From: Pseudomonadota bacterium
Lineage (GTDB): Bacteria; Vulcanimicrobiota; Vulcanimicrobiia; Eremiobacterales; Eremiobacteraceae
DNA length: 36,394 bases
Assembly: GCA_021325335.1 (NCBI GenBank)
Contig: JAJPHJ010000136.1
Span: 1-36,394, forward strand
Direction of reading: 5' to 3'
Position 1 is the first letter of the stretch; every line of letters starts with the position of its first letter. Made by a program: the position numbers and the translations under genes. Shown piece by piece: positions 1-8,480 of this stretch. The notes under the pieces were generated by a model, which saw nothing but the letters and a program-made list of their open reading frames with translations, searched no databases and had not been told where the DNA came from.

Positions 1-4
1 AATC

Positions 5-79
<75 letters not shown>

Positions 80-243
80 GCGAGCAACGGACCACCCGAT
101 CTTCATACGAACGTCACCCGGCGACCGGTTCTGCTTCTGCCGGATTTTGACGGCTTCCTTGAGTGGACGACTCCGACCGGGAATCGCGGGGAGAACTCCC
201 GAAGGCCGATTTCGCTTTTTCTCTCACCGGAGTCGAACATCAC

Positions 244-906
244 ATGCGGTTTTTGATCGTCGGGTGTGGCCGCGTCGGGTCCACGCTGGCAAAGCGGCTC
301 GTGCGCGAAGGTCACGACGTCACGGTCGTGGACGAGAACTCCAACGCGTTCCGCCGCGTGGGGCGCGATTTCCCCGGCAAACTGGTCCTGGGCACGGGCA
401 TCGACGTCGACGTGCTGCGGCGAGCCGGCGCCGAAACCGCCGACGGTTTCGCAGCCATCACGCAAGGCGACAACCGCAACATCATGGCAGCGCTCATCGC
501 GCAGCAGCATTTCAAGATCCCGCGCGTGGTGGCGCGGATCTACGACCCCGAACGGTCGCAGATGTACCGGGAATTCGGCGTCGCGACCGTCTGCCCGACG
601 ACGGTCGGCGCGCGGCTCATGTCCGGTGCCTTGCTCGAAGGCGAGTTCTCATCGCTGCTCTTCGATCAAGCAGATGCCGAGATCGTCGAACAGCACGTGC
701 CCGGCGAAAATCCTCCGCGCGTCGGCGACATCACGGTTGCCGGAAAGAGCCAGGTGGCGCTCGTGGTGAGGGGCACGCACAGCATCATCCCGGCGCCCGA
801 CACTGCCTTGCAAAAAGGCGACCGCCTCGTCGCGATCGTCAAGTCTGATTTCGTCACCGAATTTCGCAAGCTGCTGGGCAGTTCGCTCGCGAAGGCTGGG
901 TCCTGA
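244..906 (+). CDS. trkA: TrkA/KtrA-type RCK protein, first of a pair
   Basis: A 220-residue cytoplasmic nucleotide-gated regulator of a Trk/Ktr potassium uptake channel. The N-terminal Rossmann fold begins at residue 1 with a GCGRVGS dinucleotide loop, and the acidic residue ending beta-2 (VVDEN) selects NAD(H). An RCK_C-like domain follows from about residue 135. I chose the ATG at 244, preceded by GGAG at 229-232, over an upstream in-frame start at 163, because the fold begins right at this Met. The stop overlaps the next start (TGATG), so the two RCK subunits are probably made in a fixed ratio. No TrkH/KtrB membrane subunit lies in the window, so the partner channel is unknown. Confidence 0.88.
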   Translation: MRFLIVGCGRVGSTLAKRLVREGHDVTVVDENSNAFRRVGRDFPGKLVLGTGIDVDVLRRAGAETADGFAAITQGDNRNIMAALIAQQHFKIPRVVARIYDPERSQMYREFGVATVCPTTVGARLMSGALLEGEFSSLLFDQADAEIVEQHVPGENPPRVGDITVAGKSQVALVVRGTHSIIPAPDTALQKGDRLVAIVKSDFVTEFRKLLGSSLAKAGS

Positions 907-1571
907 TGTTCATCGTCGTGGTCGGCGGAGGCAAGCTTGGCACGTACGTGGCCAAGGCGCTTCTCGAAGAAAAGCACGAGGTCGTCGTCATCGAGAAGGA
1001 TGAAAAAAAGGCCGCGCGCCTGTGCCAGTTCTTGAGCTGCGAGATCGCGCGCGTCGGCGACGGCTGCGACCCGCTCGTGCTGGAAGAGGCCGGTGCCGGA
1101 CGGGCCGACGTGGTCATCGCCGATACGGGCGACGACGAGGACAATCTCGTCATCTCGCTCGTCACCAAAAAGAAGTTCTCCCGCCCGCGCACGATCGCGC
1201 GCGTCAACAACCCGAAGAACAAGCAGATCTTCGAGGAGCTTGGCATCGATTCGGTCGTGAGCGGCACCGAGATCGTGCTGAGCATCGTCCAGCAAGAGGT
1301 CAACGTCAAGGACGTCGCGCCGCTCATGTCGTTTCGCGGCGGAAACCTCGAGCTCGTGCGGCTATCCGTCCCTGCGTCTTCCCCGGCCAATCAAAAGCGG
1401 CTCTCGGACCTCCGCTTGCCCAAACACTGCGTCATCGTCGCTCTCGAACGAGACGGCGACGTGATCGTGCCCGACGGCGAAACGCTCGTGCGCGCAGGCG
1501 ATGCGATGCTCATCGTCATGCAACCGGGCGCGACGAAAGAACTGCGTACGGAGCTCGTCGGCGCCGTCTAA
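906..1571 (+). CDS. trkA: TrkA/KtrA-type RCK protein, second of a pair
   Basis: A 221-residue RCK protein, paralogous to the preceding gene. The dinucleotide loop is GGGKLGT at residues 7-13, and the beta-2 end reads VVIEKD with the acidic residue expected for NAD(H). The C-terminal half (from about residue 140) is a TrkA_C-like domain. Tandem single-RCK genes instead of one double-RCK TrkA suggest a hetero-oligomeric gating ring; that is inference. The gene converges on the radical SAM gene, and two palindromes lie between them. Confidence 0.88.
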   Translation: MFIVVVGGGKLGTYVAKALLEEKHEVVVIEKDEKKAARLCQFLSCEIARVGDGCDPLVLEEAGAGRADVVIADTGDDEDNLVISLVTKKKFSRPRTIARVNNPKNKQIFEELGIDSVVSGTEIVLSIVQQEVNVKDVAPLMSFRGGNLELVRLSVPASSPANQKRLSDLRLPKHCVIVALERDGDVIVPDGETLVRAGDAMLIVMQPGATKELRTELVGAV

Positions 1572-1573
1572 CA

Positions 1574-1601
1574 GCGCGCAAATACATTTGCGCGCGCTAC
1601 A
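1574..1601 (+). repeat. Palindrome with GCTACA tail (copy 1)
   Basis: A perfect 10-bp inverted repeat with arm GCGCGCAAAT and a 2-nt centre AC, followed by GCTACA. The same stem recurs at 15817-15838. It lies just after the trkA stop in a convergent intergenic space and could act as a transcription end signal or a REP-like element. Confidence 0.8.
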
Positions 1602-1614
1602 CATCCAACGCCTA

Positions 1615-1642
1615 TGTAAGGGTCGCGAATTTATTCGCGACC
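1615..1642 (-). repeat. Palindrome with CTTACA tail (copy 2), possible bidirectional terminator
   Basis: Perfect arms GGTCGCGAAT and ATTCGCGACC at 1621-1642 with a 2-nt centre. Read on the minus strand, the stem is followed by CTTACA. The + strand has a short T run after the stem (1643-1645). It overlaps the radical SAM stop codon region and separates it from trkA. The same 20-bp core recurs at 15789-15808. Confidence 0.75.
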
Positions 1643-1643
1643 T

Positions 1644-2921
1644 TTAACCGAACCCGCGCGTGAAGTTGCCGATGCGCAGTTGCGGGAACTTTTGGCGTAA
1701 ACCATTCAGCCAGTTGCGCATGCCGAGCGGCCGGCTCTGCGGTCGCCCGACCGCAGCGAAGTACAACGCCGGGTCGACGTTGAGCGTGCGCGTCTGGAGC
1801 ATCTCGACCGATACGTCGCGCAGCAGCGCGTCGAGCGCTTCGACCTCGAGCGGATCGTCGGTCACCCCGGGATGGGTGAGCAAGTTGAGCGAGACCGCGA
1901 CGCCGGCCGTGGCCGCGAGGCGCAGACTTCCAACGACATCCGCAAAACCGTAGCCACGCGGGCGATAATAGGCCGCGTACGCGTCGGGGCGAGCCGAGTT
2001 GAGGCTCACGCGAATGGAATCCAAGCCGGCAGCGATCAGCTTTTCCAGGGCAGCCGGGCGGCTGGCGTTGGTGTTGCAATGGATCGCACCTGCGCCGGTG
2101 GCGTTGCGGATGCGCCGGATGGCTCGCGCGATGAGATCGACTGCAAGCAGCGGCTCCCCCTCGCACCCCTGACCGAAGGAGACGATGGCATCGGGGACGC
2201 TTCGCAGGTGTGCGATCGCGACGTCGCAGATCTCTTCTTCTGTCGGGCGGTTCTTCACCCGCTCCTGCGCGCTCCGCACCGTCGAATTTGGATCCTGCTC
2301 CGAGATGCAGCCTAGGCATCGCGCGTTACACGCGGGCGACACGGGCAACGCCGCCTCTCCTTGGCGCAAGAACACGTTTTGCGCAGTGAAGCAGCCGTAT
2401 TCGGTCGCGCACCGCGATAGTTGCGCCACCATAGCGTTGCGCGGAAACTCGACCGATCGCAACGCGATGGCCTCGCGCACCGCCTCTTCGGAATGTGACT
2501 GCGGCGACCAGCTGACGAGCTCGTCCGTCTGGACGGCGGCAACGCGAAACCCGTCTTCAGCCCACGCGAGCGCGCTATATCCGTAGAGCGGCAGGCTTGG
2601 GGCGCCGGCTCGTTCGACGTAGGCTGGGAGAGCGACCCGGGTGTAGCCGAGCGGAAGCGCGGCCGCCACCGCATTGATCGGCTCGCCTTCGAAATGTTCG
2701 AGCGGTGTGAGTTCGCCGCCCGAAAAGCCGACGGGCGAACGCCCAGGCAGCGTGAGGAGCAACGACCCCGCGGGCAGCGGAATGAAGTCTTTGGGATCGG
2801 CTGCGGCGATAGCTCCGCCATCCACCGCAGCTTGCGAAGCAGGCAGGTCGAGAACCGTTCCATTCCGCTTTGCGAAGACCGAGCGCAGACGGCTGAGCGA
2901 AGCGCGATGCTTGAGCGCCAT
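1644..2921 (-). CDS. Radical SAM protein of unknown substrate
   Basis: A 425-residue protein. Residues about 190-202 hold the [4Fe-4S] motif CNARCLGC (CxxxCxxC), and a GCEGEP segment follows about 50 residues later, matching the GGEP S-adenosylmethionine site of radical SAM enzymes. Before the barrel are about 175 residues that I do not recognise, and after it a short tail of about 60 residues. The start ATG lies 6 bases after the dapF stop, so it is the last gene of the hfq-dapF string. The substrate cannot be told from the sequence. Confidence 0.8.
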   Translation of the reverse strand: MALKHRASLSRLRSVFAKRNGTVLDLPASQAAVDGGAIAAADPKDFIPLPAGSLLLTLPGRSPVGFSGGELTPLEHFEGEPINAVAAALPLGYTRVALPAYVERAGAPSLPLYGYSALAWAEDGFRVAAVQTDELVSWSPQSHSEEAVREAIALRSVEFPRNAMVAQLSRCATEYGCFTAQNVFLRQGEAALPVSPACNARCLGCISEQDPNSTVRSAQERVKNRPTEEEICDVAIAHLRSVPDAIVSFGQGCEGEPLLAVDLIARAIRRIRNATGAGAIHCNTNASRPAALEKLIAAGLDSIRVSLNSARPDAYAAYYRPRGYGFADVVGSLRLAATAGVAVSLNLLTHPGVTDDPLEVEALDALLRDVSVEMLQTRTLNVDPALYFAAVGRPQSRPLGMRNWLNGLRQKFPQLRIGNFTRGFG

Positions 2922-2927
2922 CGCGGG

Positions 2928-3764
2928 TCACGAACCAGCCGGCGTCGCGGCGCGTAAAACCGCGATTTCCGTGCGAAACACAAGATGTGCGTTGCCGCTG
3001 AGAAACACGTCTGACCCAGGGCCCGCCCACTCGACGCCGACGACTCCGCCCTTCGAGCGCACCTTCACCGGGGACGCTGTCTTGCCCGCGTTGATAGCGC
3101 AGACCGCGACGGCGCACGCTCCCGTACCACATGCCAAGGTTTCTCCGACGCCGCGCTCGCGAACGCGCATCGCGATCTCCCCGGGGCCGGCGACCATCGC
3201 GAGCTCCACGTTCGTGCGGTCCGGATCGCCGTCGGTCAAAATGCTCGCAAGGCTATCGAGGTCCATGGCATCGACATCACCTAAGCAAAAGGCGACCAGA
3301 TGAGGATTGCCCATGTCCACGGCATGGCAGACCACGTCTCCTTGCGCAGCACCGGCATGCCGGGTGCGCCCCACGTCCATGAAACGAGGCGTGCCCATGC
3401 GGACGCGCGCCCCAGGCTCTTCGCACCAATCGATGACCTCGACGTTTATCGCGCCGGCGCGCGTCTGAATGTCGAAAGAACGCTGCCCCGGATCCTGTTC
3501 GTGGAGAAAGCGCGCCACGCAGCGGACGCCATTGCCGCACATTTCGGCTTCGCTCCCGTCCGCGTTGAAAATACGCATAGCCGCCGTGCAACCCGCTTGC
3601 GCAGGCTGCTCGAGCACGAGCAGGCCGTCAGCGCCGATCGAAAAACGCCGGCGGCACAGCTCTCGCGCAAGCTCAGCGTAGGGAAGGCCGCGAAGATCGC
3701 GCGCGTCGAGCAACAGAAAATCGTTGCCCGTCCCGTGGCACTTCGTGACGGTCACAGAGGTCAT
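2928..3764 (-). CDS. dapF: Diaminopimelate epimerase
   Basis: A 278-residue enzyme converting LL- to meso-diaminopimelate, for lysine and peptidoglycan synthesis. Both catalytic cysteines are in their family contexts: C76 in EMCGNGVRC and C212 in GETLACGTGACA. The N-terminus carries KCHGTGNDF, the usual beginning of the family. The length is normal. The ATG start is 14 bases downstream of the hfq stop. It implies a meso-DAP cell wall. Confidence 0.96.
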   Translation of the reverse strand: MTSVTVTKCHGTGNDFLLLDARDLRGLPYAELARELCRRRFSIGADGLLVLEQPAQAGCTAAMRIFNADGSEAEMCGNGVRCVARFLHEQDPGQRSFDIQTRAGAINVEVIDWCEEPGARVRMGTPRFMDVGRTRHAGAAQGDVVCHAVDMGNPHLVAFCLGDVDAMDLDSLASILTDGDPDRTNVELAMVAGPGEIAMRVRERGVGETLACGTGACAVAVCAINAGKTASPVKVRSKGGVVGVEWAGPGSDVFLSGNAHLVFRTEIAVLRAATPAGS

Positions 3765-3778
3765 GATCCGGAATGCGG

Positions 3779-4087
3779 TTATTGCGCGACGGGACTGCGG
3801 ACCGCGCCGTCATGCGCGGCGACTTCCTGATTTTCGGCGACTGCTGCGCGAGGCGTTCCGATCTCCGTGCTGGAGAATTGCACCGCCGTTTGCGGCGAAA
3901 CGGTTGAAACCGCATGCTTGTAGACCAGATGCGGTTTGTTGTCGTACTCGAGAATGATCGTGAAATTGTCAAAACCTCGCACGTGACCGCGGAGCTGGAA
4001 TCCGTTGCGCAGGTAGATGGTCACGGGCGCGTTTTCGCGCTTGATCGCAAGCAGATATGCATCTTGCAAGGGAACGTTGTTCTTCAC
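3779..4087 (-). CDS. hfq: RNA chaperone Hfq
   Basis: A 102-residue Sm-like RNA-binding protein that acts as a hexamer in sRNA-mRNA pairing. The Sm1 region spans about residues 19-46 (VTIYLRNGFQLRG then GFDNFTIIL), and the Sm2 motif is YKHAVSTV at about 55-62. A tail of about 35 residues follows the core and lacks obvious structure. The start is GTG at 4087, preceded by GGAG 8 bases upstream. An ATG five bases upstream leads at once to a stop in another frame. The gene lies directly after miaA, as in the mutL-miaA-hfq cluster of proteobacteria. Confidence 0.95.
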   Translation of the reverse strand: MKNNVPLQDAYLLAIKRENAPVTIYLRNGFQLRGHVRGFDNFTIILEYDNKPHLVYKHAVSTVSPQTAVQFSSTEIGTPRAAVAENQEVAAHDGAVRSPVAQ

Positions 4088-4157
4088 GCCATCTTCTCCA
4101 CTATCTCTCGCGCCGCGCCATGCATGAATGCCGCGGCTCTTGGCGGTTGCAAGTGCT

Positions 4158-5081
4158 TCACGCCGGCGTTAATCTTTCCCTTGCCAACGCCGCGAACGCG
4201 GCGATGGCATCGGCCTCGACCCGCGCGTCGATGACGGCTGCGTCGCGCATCCGCCTGAACCAGGTCTGCTGTCGCTTCGCATACTGCATGGTCCGCTTGA
4301 CCGTGCTCGCGATCGCCTCGCGTCTGTCTGCAAGACCATCCCAGAGCGCGAGCGACTCTGCGTAGCCCAACCCCGAGAGCGCAGGCGCGTCGGGTGCGGC
4401 AGCCCGTACGGCGACCGCTTCGTCCACGATGCCAGCCGCGAACATCTCGGCGACGCGATGCTCCACTCTTTGGCTCAAGTCCGGTTTCGATAGCGTGAGG
4501 CACGCGACCGCGGCGCGGATCGCAGGAGGTCGCGCGAGCTTGCCTCCCTCACGATGCTTGCAAAGCGCACGTTCGAGTCCCCGGACGATCCGATATCGAT
4601 CTCGGGGGCCCGTCACGGCGGCGATGGCAGGACTGCGGACGCGAAGCCATTCCCACAACACGTCGGCGGGGTGCGTCGCGGCTTCGCGTCGCAGCCGCGA
4701 TCGGAGGTTGTCGTCCGGCGGCGGCCGGTCGAGCGGCATCGTGCCCAGCAGTGCTTCGATGTAAAATCCCGTGCCGCCGACGACGATCGGCAACTTGCCG
4801 CGCGCGCCAATGTCTGCGATCGCCGCAAGCGCATCGGCCGCATAGCGCGCAGCGCTGTAGCGGTCCTTGGGATCCAAGAAAGCGTAGAGATGATGGGCCA
4901 CGCCTCTCCGCAATCGTGCCGGCGGAACCCCGGTCCCGATACACATCCCGCGATAGACCTGCCGTGAATCGGCATTGACGATCTCGCCTCCGAGGAGTTC
5001 GGCGACTCCAAGCGCGACGTTCGATTTGCCGGACGCGGTGGGACCGCAGATCACAAGCGCGCGAGGCGCGCCGCCGTTCAA
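4158..5081 (-). CDS. miaA: tRNA dimethylallyltransferase
   Basis: About 307 residues; it adds the isopentenyl group to A37 of tRNAs reading UNN codons. Visible motifs are the P-loop GPTASGKS near the N-terminus, NADSRQVY, VGGTGFYIEALL, and near the C-terminus the AKRQQTWFRR segment. The reading frame stays open upstream into mutL with no ATG. I place the start at a TTG (5081) that overlaps the mutL TGA stop (TTGA), which gives normal MiaA length; longer forms would carry about 55 non-homologous residues. Its product is the substrate of MiaB, coded two genes upstream of mutL in the same block. Confidence 0.93.
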   Translation of the reverse strand: MNGGAPRALVICGPTASGKSNVALGVAELLGGEIVNADSRQVYRGMCIGTGVPPARLRRGVAHHLYAFLDPKDRYSAARYAADALAAIADIGARGKLPIVVGGTGFYIEALLGTMPLDRPPPDDNLRSRLRREAATHPADVLWEWLRVRSPAIAAVTGPRDRYRIVRGLERALCKHREGGKLARPPAIRAAVACLTLSKPDLSQRVEHRVAEMFAAGIVDEAVAVRAAAPDAPALSGLGYAESLALWDGLADRREAIASTVKRTMQYAKRQQTWFRRMRDAAVIDARVEADAIAAFAALARERLTPA

Positions 5082-6802
5082 CTCCGGTGAAAGGCCTTGG
5101 CGAGCGACACCGGGTCGAGCCGCAGCATCGTCGGCCTTCCGTGAGGACAAGTCTGCGGCTCCCGGCAAGCGCGCAGCCGCTCGTAGAGCGTGAGCTGTTC
5201 CTGCGGGCTGAGCGGCTCGTGCGCGCGCACGACGGAGTGACACGCGACGCTGGCAAGGATGCGCAGGCGACGCGTCTCGCTTGAGCCTGCGGTGCCGTTC
5301 GACCGCTGCAACTCATCGGCCAAGTCATCTAAGATTCCGATGAGATCGAAGCGCCGCTCGCCGTACCCGAACGGCAACGCGGAAATGCGGTAGGCGTCGT
5401 CTCCGAACTGCTCGACGGTCACGCCCATCGCATCGAGTTCGTCGCGGCATGCCTCGAGCGTCGCGATCCGGTCGGGTGAAAGCTCGACGATCTTAGGCAG
5501 CAAGAGGGGGGCGGAACCCGCCCGCGCCCCGCTACGGTCTCGCAGCGCTTCGAACGCGACGCGTTCGTGCGCGGCATGCTGGTCGAGCACCACGAGTTCT
5601 TGACCTTCTCTGACGACCACAAAAGTTTGATCGATCTGCCCGAGCGCTCGGGCATCGCTCGGGTACGGCACTGCAGAACTGCCGCCGGCTCCCGGCTGGA
5701 GTAACGACAGCGCCGGCAAAGCGGCGAGCGGGTCGAGGCTTGATGCTGAGCTGTGTGCGGGATCCGAACCTAGTCCAAACGGCGAAGCCGCCACGCCGCT
5801 TTGCGATGAGATTGCGTCGCTCACGGCGCTGCGCACGACATCGAAGATCGTCGCAGCGCTCACGAACCGGACTTCGATTTTGGTCGGATGCACGTTCACA
5901 TCCACGTCGCCCGGTGGGATCGAGAGCAAGAGGACGCCGAATGGGTGGCGTCCGCTGCTGATGCGATTCGCGTAGGCGGCGGACCAAGCCGCGCTCAATG
6001 CCGGGCTGCGTACGAGCCTGCCGTTCACGAAGAGAACTTGTGCCTGGCGGCTAGGACGATCCGCGCCGACGCGCGAGGTGTAACCGCCGATGCCGATCAT
6101 GATGTTGGGCGACGAACTCACGGGCGTCAGCGAGCCGCGGCTGCCACGACCGAATACCATCTCCAATCGCTCGAGCGGAGCATCGACCGCCGGCAGGGAC
6201 CAGATGTCGCGTCCGTCGTGGCGCAAAGAGAACGCGACCCTCGGCCAGCCCAGCGCAAGGCGCGAGAGAAAAGCGCTAACCCGGGCAAATTCGGTTTTCT
6301 CGCTGCTCAAGAAATCGCGGCGGACCGGCGTCGCGGCAAAGAGCTCGCGGACGACGACCTTGGTCCCCGGCGACGCGGCGACACGGCCTACCGCGCCGGC
6401 CACCCCGTTGCGTGCGATGCTGCGAGCGCCGAAGTTCTGCCCGGCCGGGCGGGAGATCAGCTCGAGCGTGCCGGCCGCGGCCGCGATGCTCGCCAGACCC
6501 TCGCCGCGGAAACCGAGCGTGCGGACCGCGAAGAGATCCGCAGCCGTCGACAGCTTGCTCGTACCGTGACGATGCAAGGCCACCGGCAAGTCGTCGGCGA
6601 GGATGCCGCGTCCGTCGTCAGCGACGACGATCTCGGACCGGCCGCCGCCGCGCAGTTCGACGGCGATCCAGGTGGCGCCGGCATCCAGACTATTCTCGAC
6701 GAGCTCCTTGACGACCGAGACAGGGCGCTCGATGACCTCGCCCGCGGCGATCTGCGCGATCGTCTCAGCATCGAGGAGACGCACGCGTTCCAACGTCTGC
6801 AC
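5078..6802 (-). CDS. mutL: DNA mismatch repair protein MutL with endonuclease motif
   Basis: A 574-residue mismatch-repair ATPase. The GHKL motifs are VENSLDAGA with catalytic E36, DDGRGI, and FRGEGLASI. The C-terminal dimerisation domain has DQHAAHERVAFE, matching the metal-binding endonuclease motif DQHA(X)2E(X)4E, and CPHGRP close to the end; an ACHSVVRAH segment also fits. It should therefore nick DNA itself, as in organisms lacking MutH. The start is GTG at 6802; another GTG six codons on is possible. The stop overlaps the miaA start. Confidence 0.96.
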   Translation of the reverse strand: MQTLERVRLLDAETIAQIAAGEVIERPVSVVKELVENSLDAGATWIAVELRGGGRSEIVVADDGRGILADDLPVALHRHGTSKLSTAADLFAVRTLGFRGEGLASIAAAAGTLELISRPAGQNFGARSIARNGVAGAVGRVAASPGTKVVVRELFAATPVRRDFLSSEKTEFARVSAFLSRLALGWPRVAFSLRHDGRDIWSLPAVDAPLERLEMVFGRGSRGSLTPVSSSPNIMIGIGGYTSRVGADRPSRQAQVLFVNGRLVRSPALSAAWSAAYANRISSGRHPFGVLLLSIPPGDVDVNVHPTKIEVRFVSAATIFDVVRSAVSDAISSQSGVAASPFGLGSDPAHSSASSLDPLAALPALSLLQPGAGGSSAVPYPSDARALGQIDQTFVVVREGQELVVLDQHAAHERVAFEALRDRSGARAGSAPLLLPKIVELSPDRIATLEACRDELDAMGVTVEQFGDDAYRISALPFGYGERRFDLIGILDDLADELQRSNGTAGSSETRRLRILASVACHSVVRAHEPLSPQEQLTLYERLRACREPQTCPHGRPTMLRLDPVSLAKAFHRS

Positions 6803-6838
6803 GCGACCGGGTTCGCGAAGAGCACAGCGGCGCCTTGT

Positions 6839-8401
6839 TTAGCGGACTGAAGCGGGCCCGTACACGGAGAGCGAGTTCCGCCCGTTCTCTTTGGCGGCGT
6901 ACAGGGCATCGTCCGCTGCCTTCACGAGCGCTTGCTTCGACGTGACGTCTTGCGGATAGCTCGCGACCCCGATGGAGATCGTCGTTTTCGCGGAGTTCGG
7001 CCCGAACGCGAAGTCCAGGTCTTCGATCGTCTTGCGGATGCGGTTCGCCACGACCGCCGCCTCGGACTTGATCGTGCCTGGCATGACGACGACGAATTCA
7101 TCTCCGCCATAGCGGCAGCACACGTCATCGCGGCGAGCCTGCTCGCGCAAAAGCGCGCCGAAGCGGCGCAGCACCTCATCGCCCGCCGGGTGACCGAACG
7201 TGTCGTTGATGCCCTTGAAGTTGTCGAGATCGATGATGAGCAGCGATAGCGACGTTCTCCCCGCTTGCGCTTTGCGAAACTCCACTTCGAGACGCTCGTG
7301 ATAGGCGCGGCTGGTGAGCAGCCCTGTGAGCGCGTCGGTATCGGCCATTGCCCGCGTCCGGCTGTGGAGCAATGCGTTGCGCACGCCCACCGATGCGAGC
7401 GAGACAAGCCGGCCGACGAGCCCGAGCTGTTCGGCGGCGTACGCATTGGGCTGGTTGGCGATGAGTTGCACGCACCCGACGGTCTGCCCGTCGCCGATGA
7501 TGGGCACGACCAGGCTCCCGCGCGAGCTCGCGTAGAGATCGCCGTCGGGCTGGCGTGAATCCTTGTGGAGATCTGCAACCAGCGCGGCTCGCTGTTTCGT
7601 GGCCGCGTACCCGACGACTCCTGTGCCGAATGCGATCTTCTTATTGCGGTAACTGGCCACGTCGGCCCCGGCGATCTCGGCTGCGATGAGCATTTCTTCT
7701 TGCGCCGTCTCGTCGTACTGCACGACATAGATCACGCAGGTATCCCAGGGGACGACGCGCCGGAACTGGCCGAGCAGGTTCAAGAGTTGCACGAGCACGT
7801 CGGAAAGGGAGAGTTGCGACCCGAGCTCTGAGCCTGCGTTCAGCACTTGATCGATCGCTCGTAATTGCCGCTCTGCCCGTCGCCTGCTATAAAACGCGTA
7901 GAGCATGGCGAGATAGGGGACGAAGGTAAGGCCGAGGATGCGCAACATCCCGGATCCCTGACCGGTCTCCCCAAACCTGGAAGCGACGCCGAAGAGAAGC
8001 GCGTCCGCCAACAGCAAGAGCGCCAGACCTGCGGGCAGCGAGAGCATTGAAAGGTCGAGGGCGGGGATCATGATGAGCAGGGTGATCCCGTAGAATTTTG
8101 TGATCAGCGCGGCATACGCGACATCGATCATCACGAGCGCTGGCAGGACGAACGGGTGCGCGTCGTTACTGCGAACCGAGCCCCGTTCCCGCGGCCGGTA
8201 GCTGGCGGCAAATGCGGTCGTGATCGCGCCGTACACCCACAACGCCCAGTGGATCTTTGCCGGGATCTGCGGCGTCAGCGCAAGCGTGGCCACATACGCG
8301 ATCGCGAGCCACCGCCCGGCCGCGACGGCGAGCGGGAATGACAGCGAGTCGAAAATGCCGCGCAGCGGCGCGCCGAGTAGGTCCTTGGTCCTCACATACA
8401 A
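6839..8401 (-). CDS. Membrane GAF-GGDEF diguanylate cyclase
   Basis: A 520-residue protein that should make c-di-GMP. Residues 1-175 hold about five or six hydrophobic segments. A GAF domain follows at about 190-345, and a GGDEF domain at about 350-515. The active-site loop is intact (RYGGDEF), and an RxxD inhibitory site (RRDD) lies five residues before it, so product inhibition is expected. The first codon is TTG at 8401, with a GTG at 8395 as a possible alternative; no strong ribosome site decides between them. It sits between mutS and mutL with gaps of 79 and 36 bases, which is an unusual place for a signalling gene. Confidence 0.92.
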   Translation of the reverse strand: MYVRTKDLLGAPLRGIFDSLSFPLAVAAGRWLAIAYVATLALTPQIPAKIHWALWVYGAITTAFAASYRPRERGSVRSNDAHPFVLPALVMIDVAYAALITKFYGITLLIMIPALDLSMLSLPAGLALLLLADALLFGVASRFGETGQGSGMLRILGLTFVPYLAMLYAFYSRRRAERQLRAIDQVLNAGSELGSQLSLSDVLVQLLNLLGQFRRVVPWDTCVIYVVQYDETAQEEMLIAAEIAGADVASYRNKKIAFGTGVVGYAATKQRAALVADLHKDSRQPDGDLYASSRGSLVVPIIGDGQTVGCVQLIANQPNAYAAEQLGLVGRLVSLASVGVRNALLHSRTRAMADTDALTGLLTSRAYHERLEVEFRKAQAGRTSLSLLIIDLDNFKGINDTFGHPAGDEVLRRFGALLREQARRDDVCCRYGGDEFVVVMPGTIKSEAAVVANRIRKTIEDLDFAFGPNSAKTTISIGVASYPQDVTSKQALVKAADDALYAAKENGRNSLSVYGPASVR

Positions 8402-8480
8402 TGGACAGCTGAGGAGAGTTGATGTTACAAAACCTGAGAAACTGCGGGATGAGTGACCGCCGTCACGCGGCTCGGGCGGT

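Noticed and set aside
163-243. N-terminal extension of the first TrkA
   Set aside because: The 27 extra residues lie before the Rossmann fold and have no homology; the ATG at 244 has a GGAG upstream.
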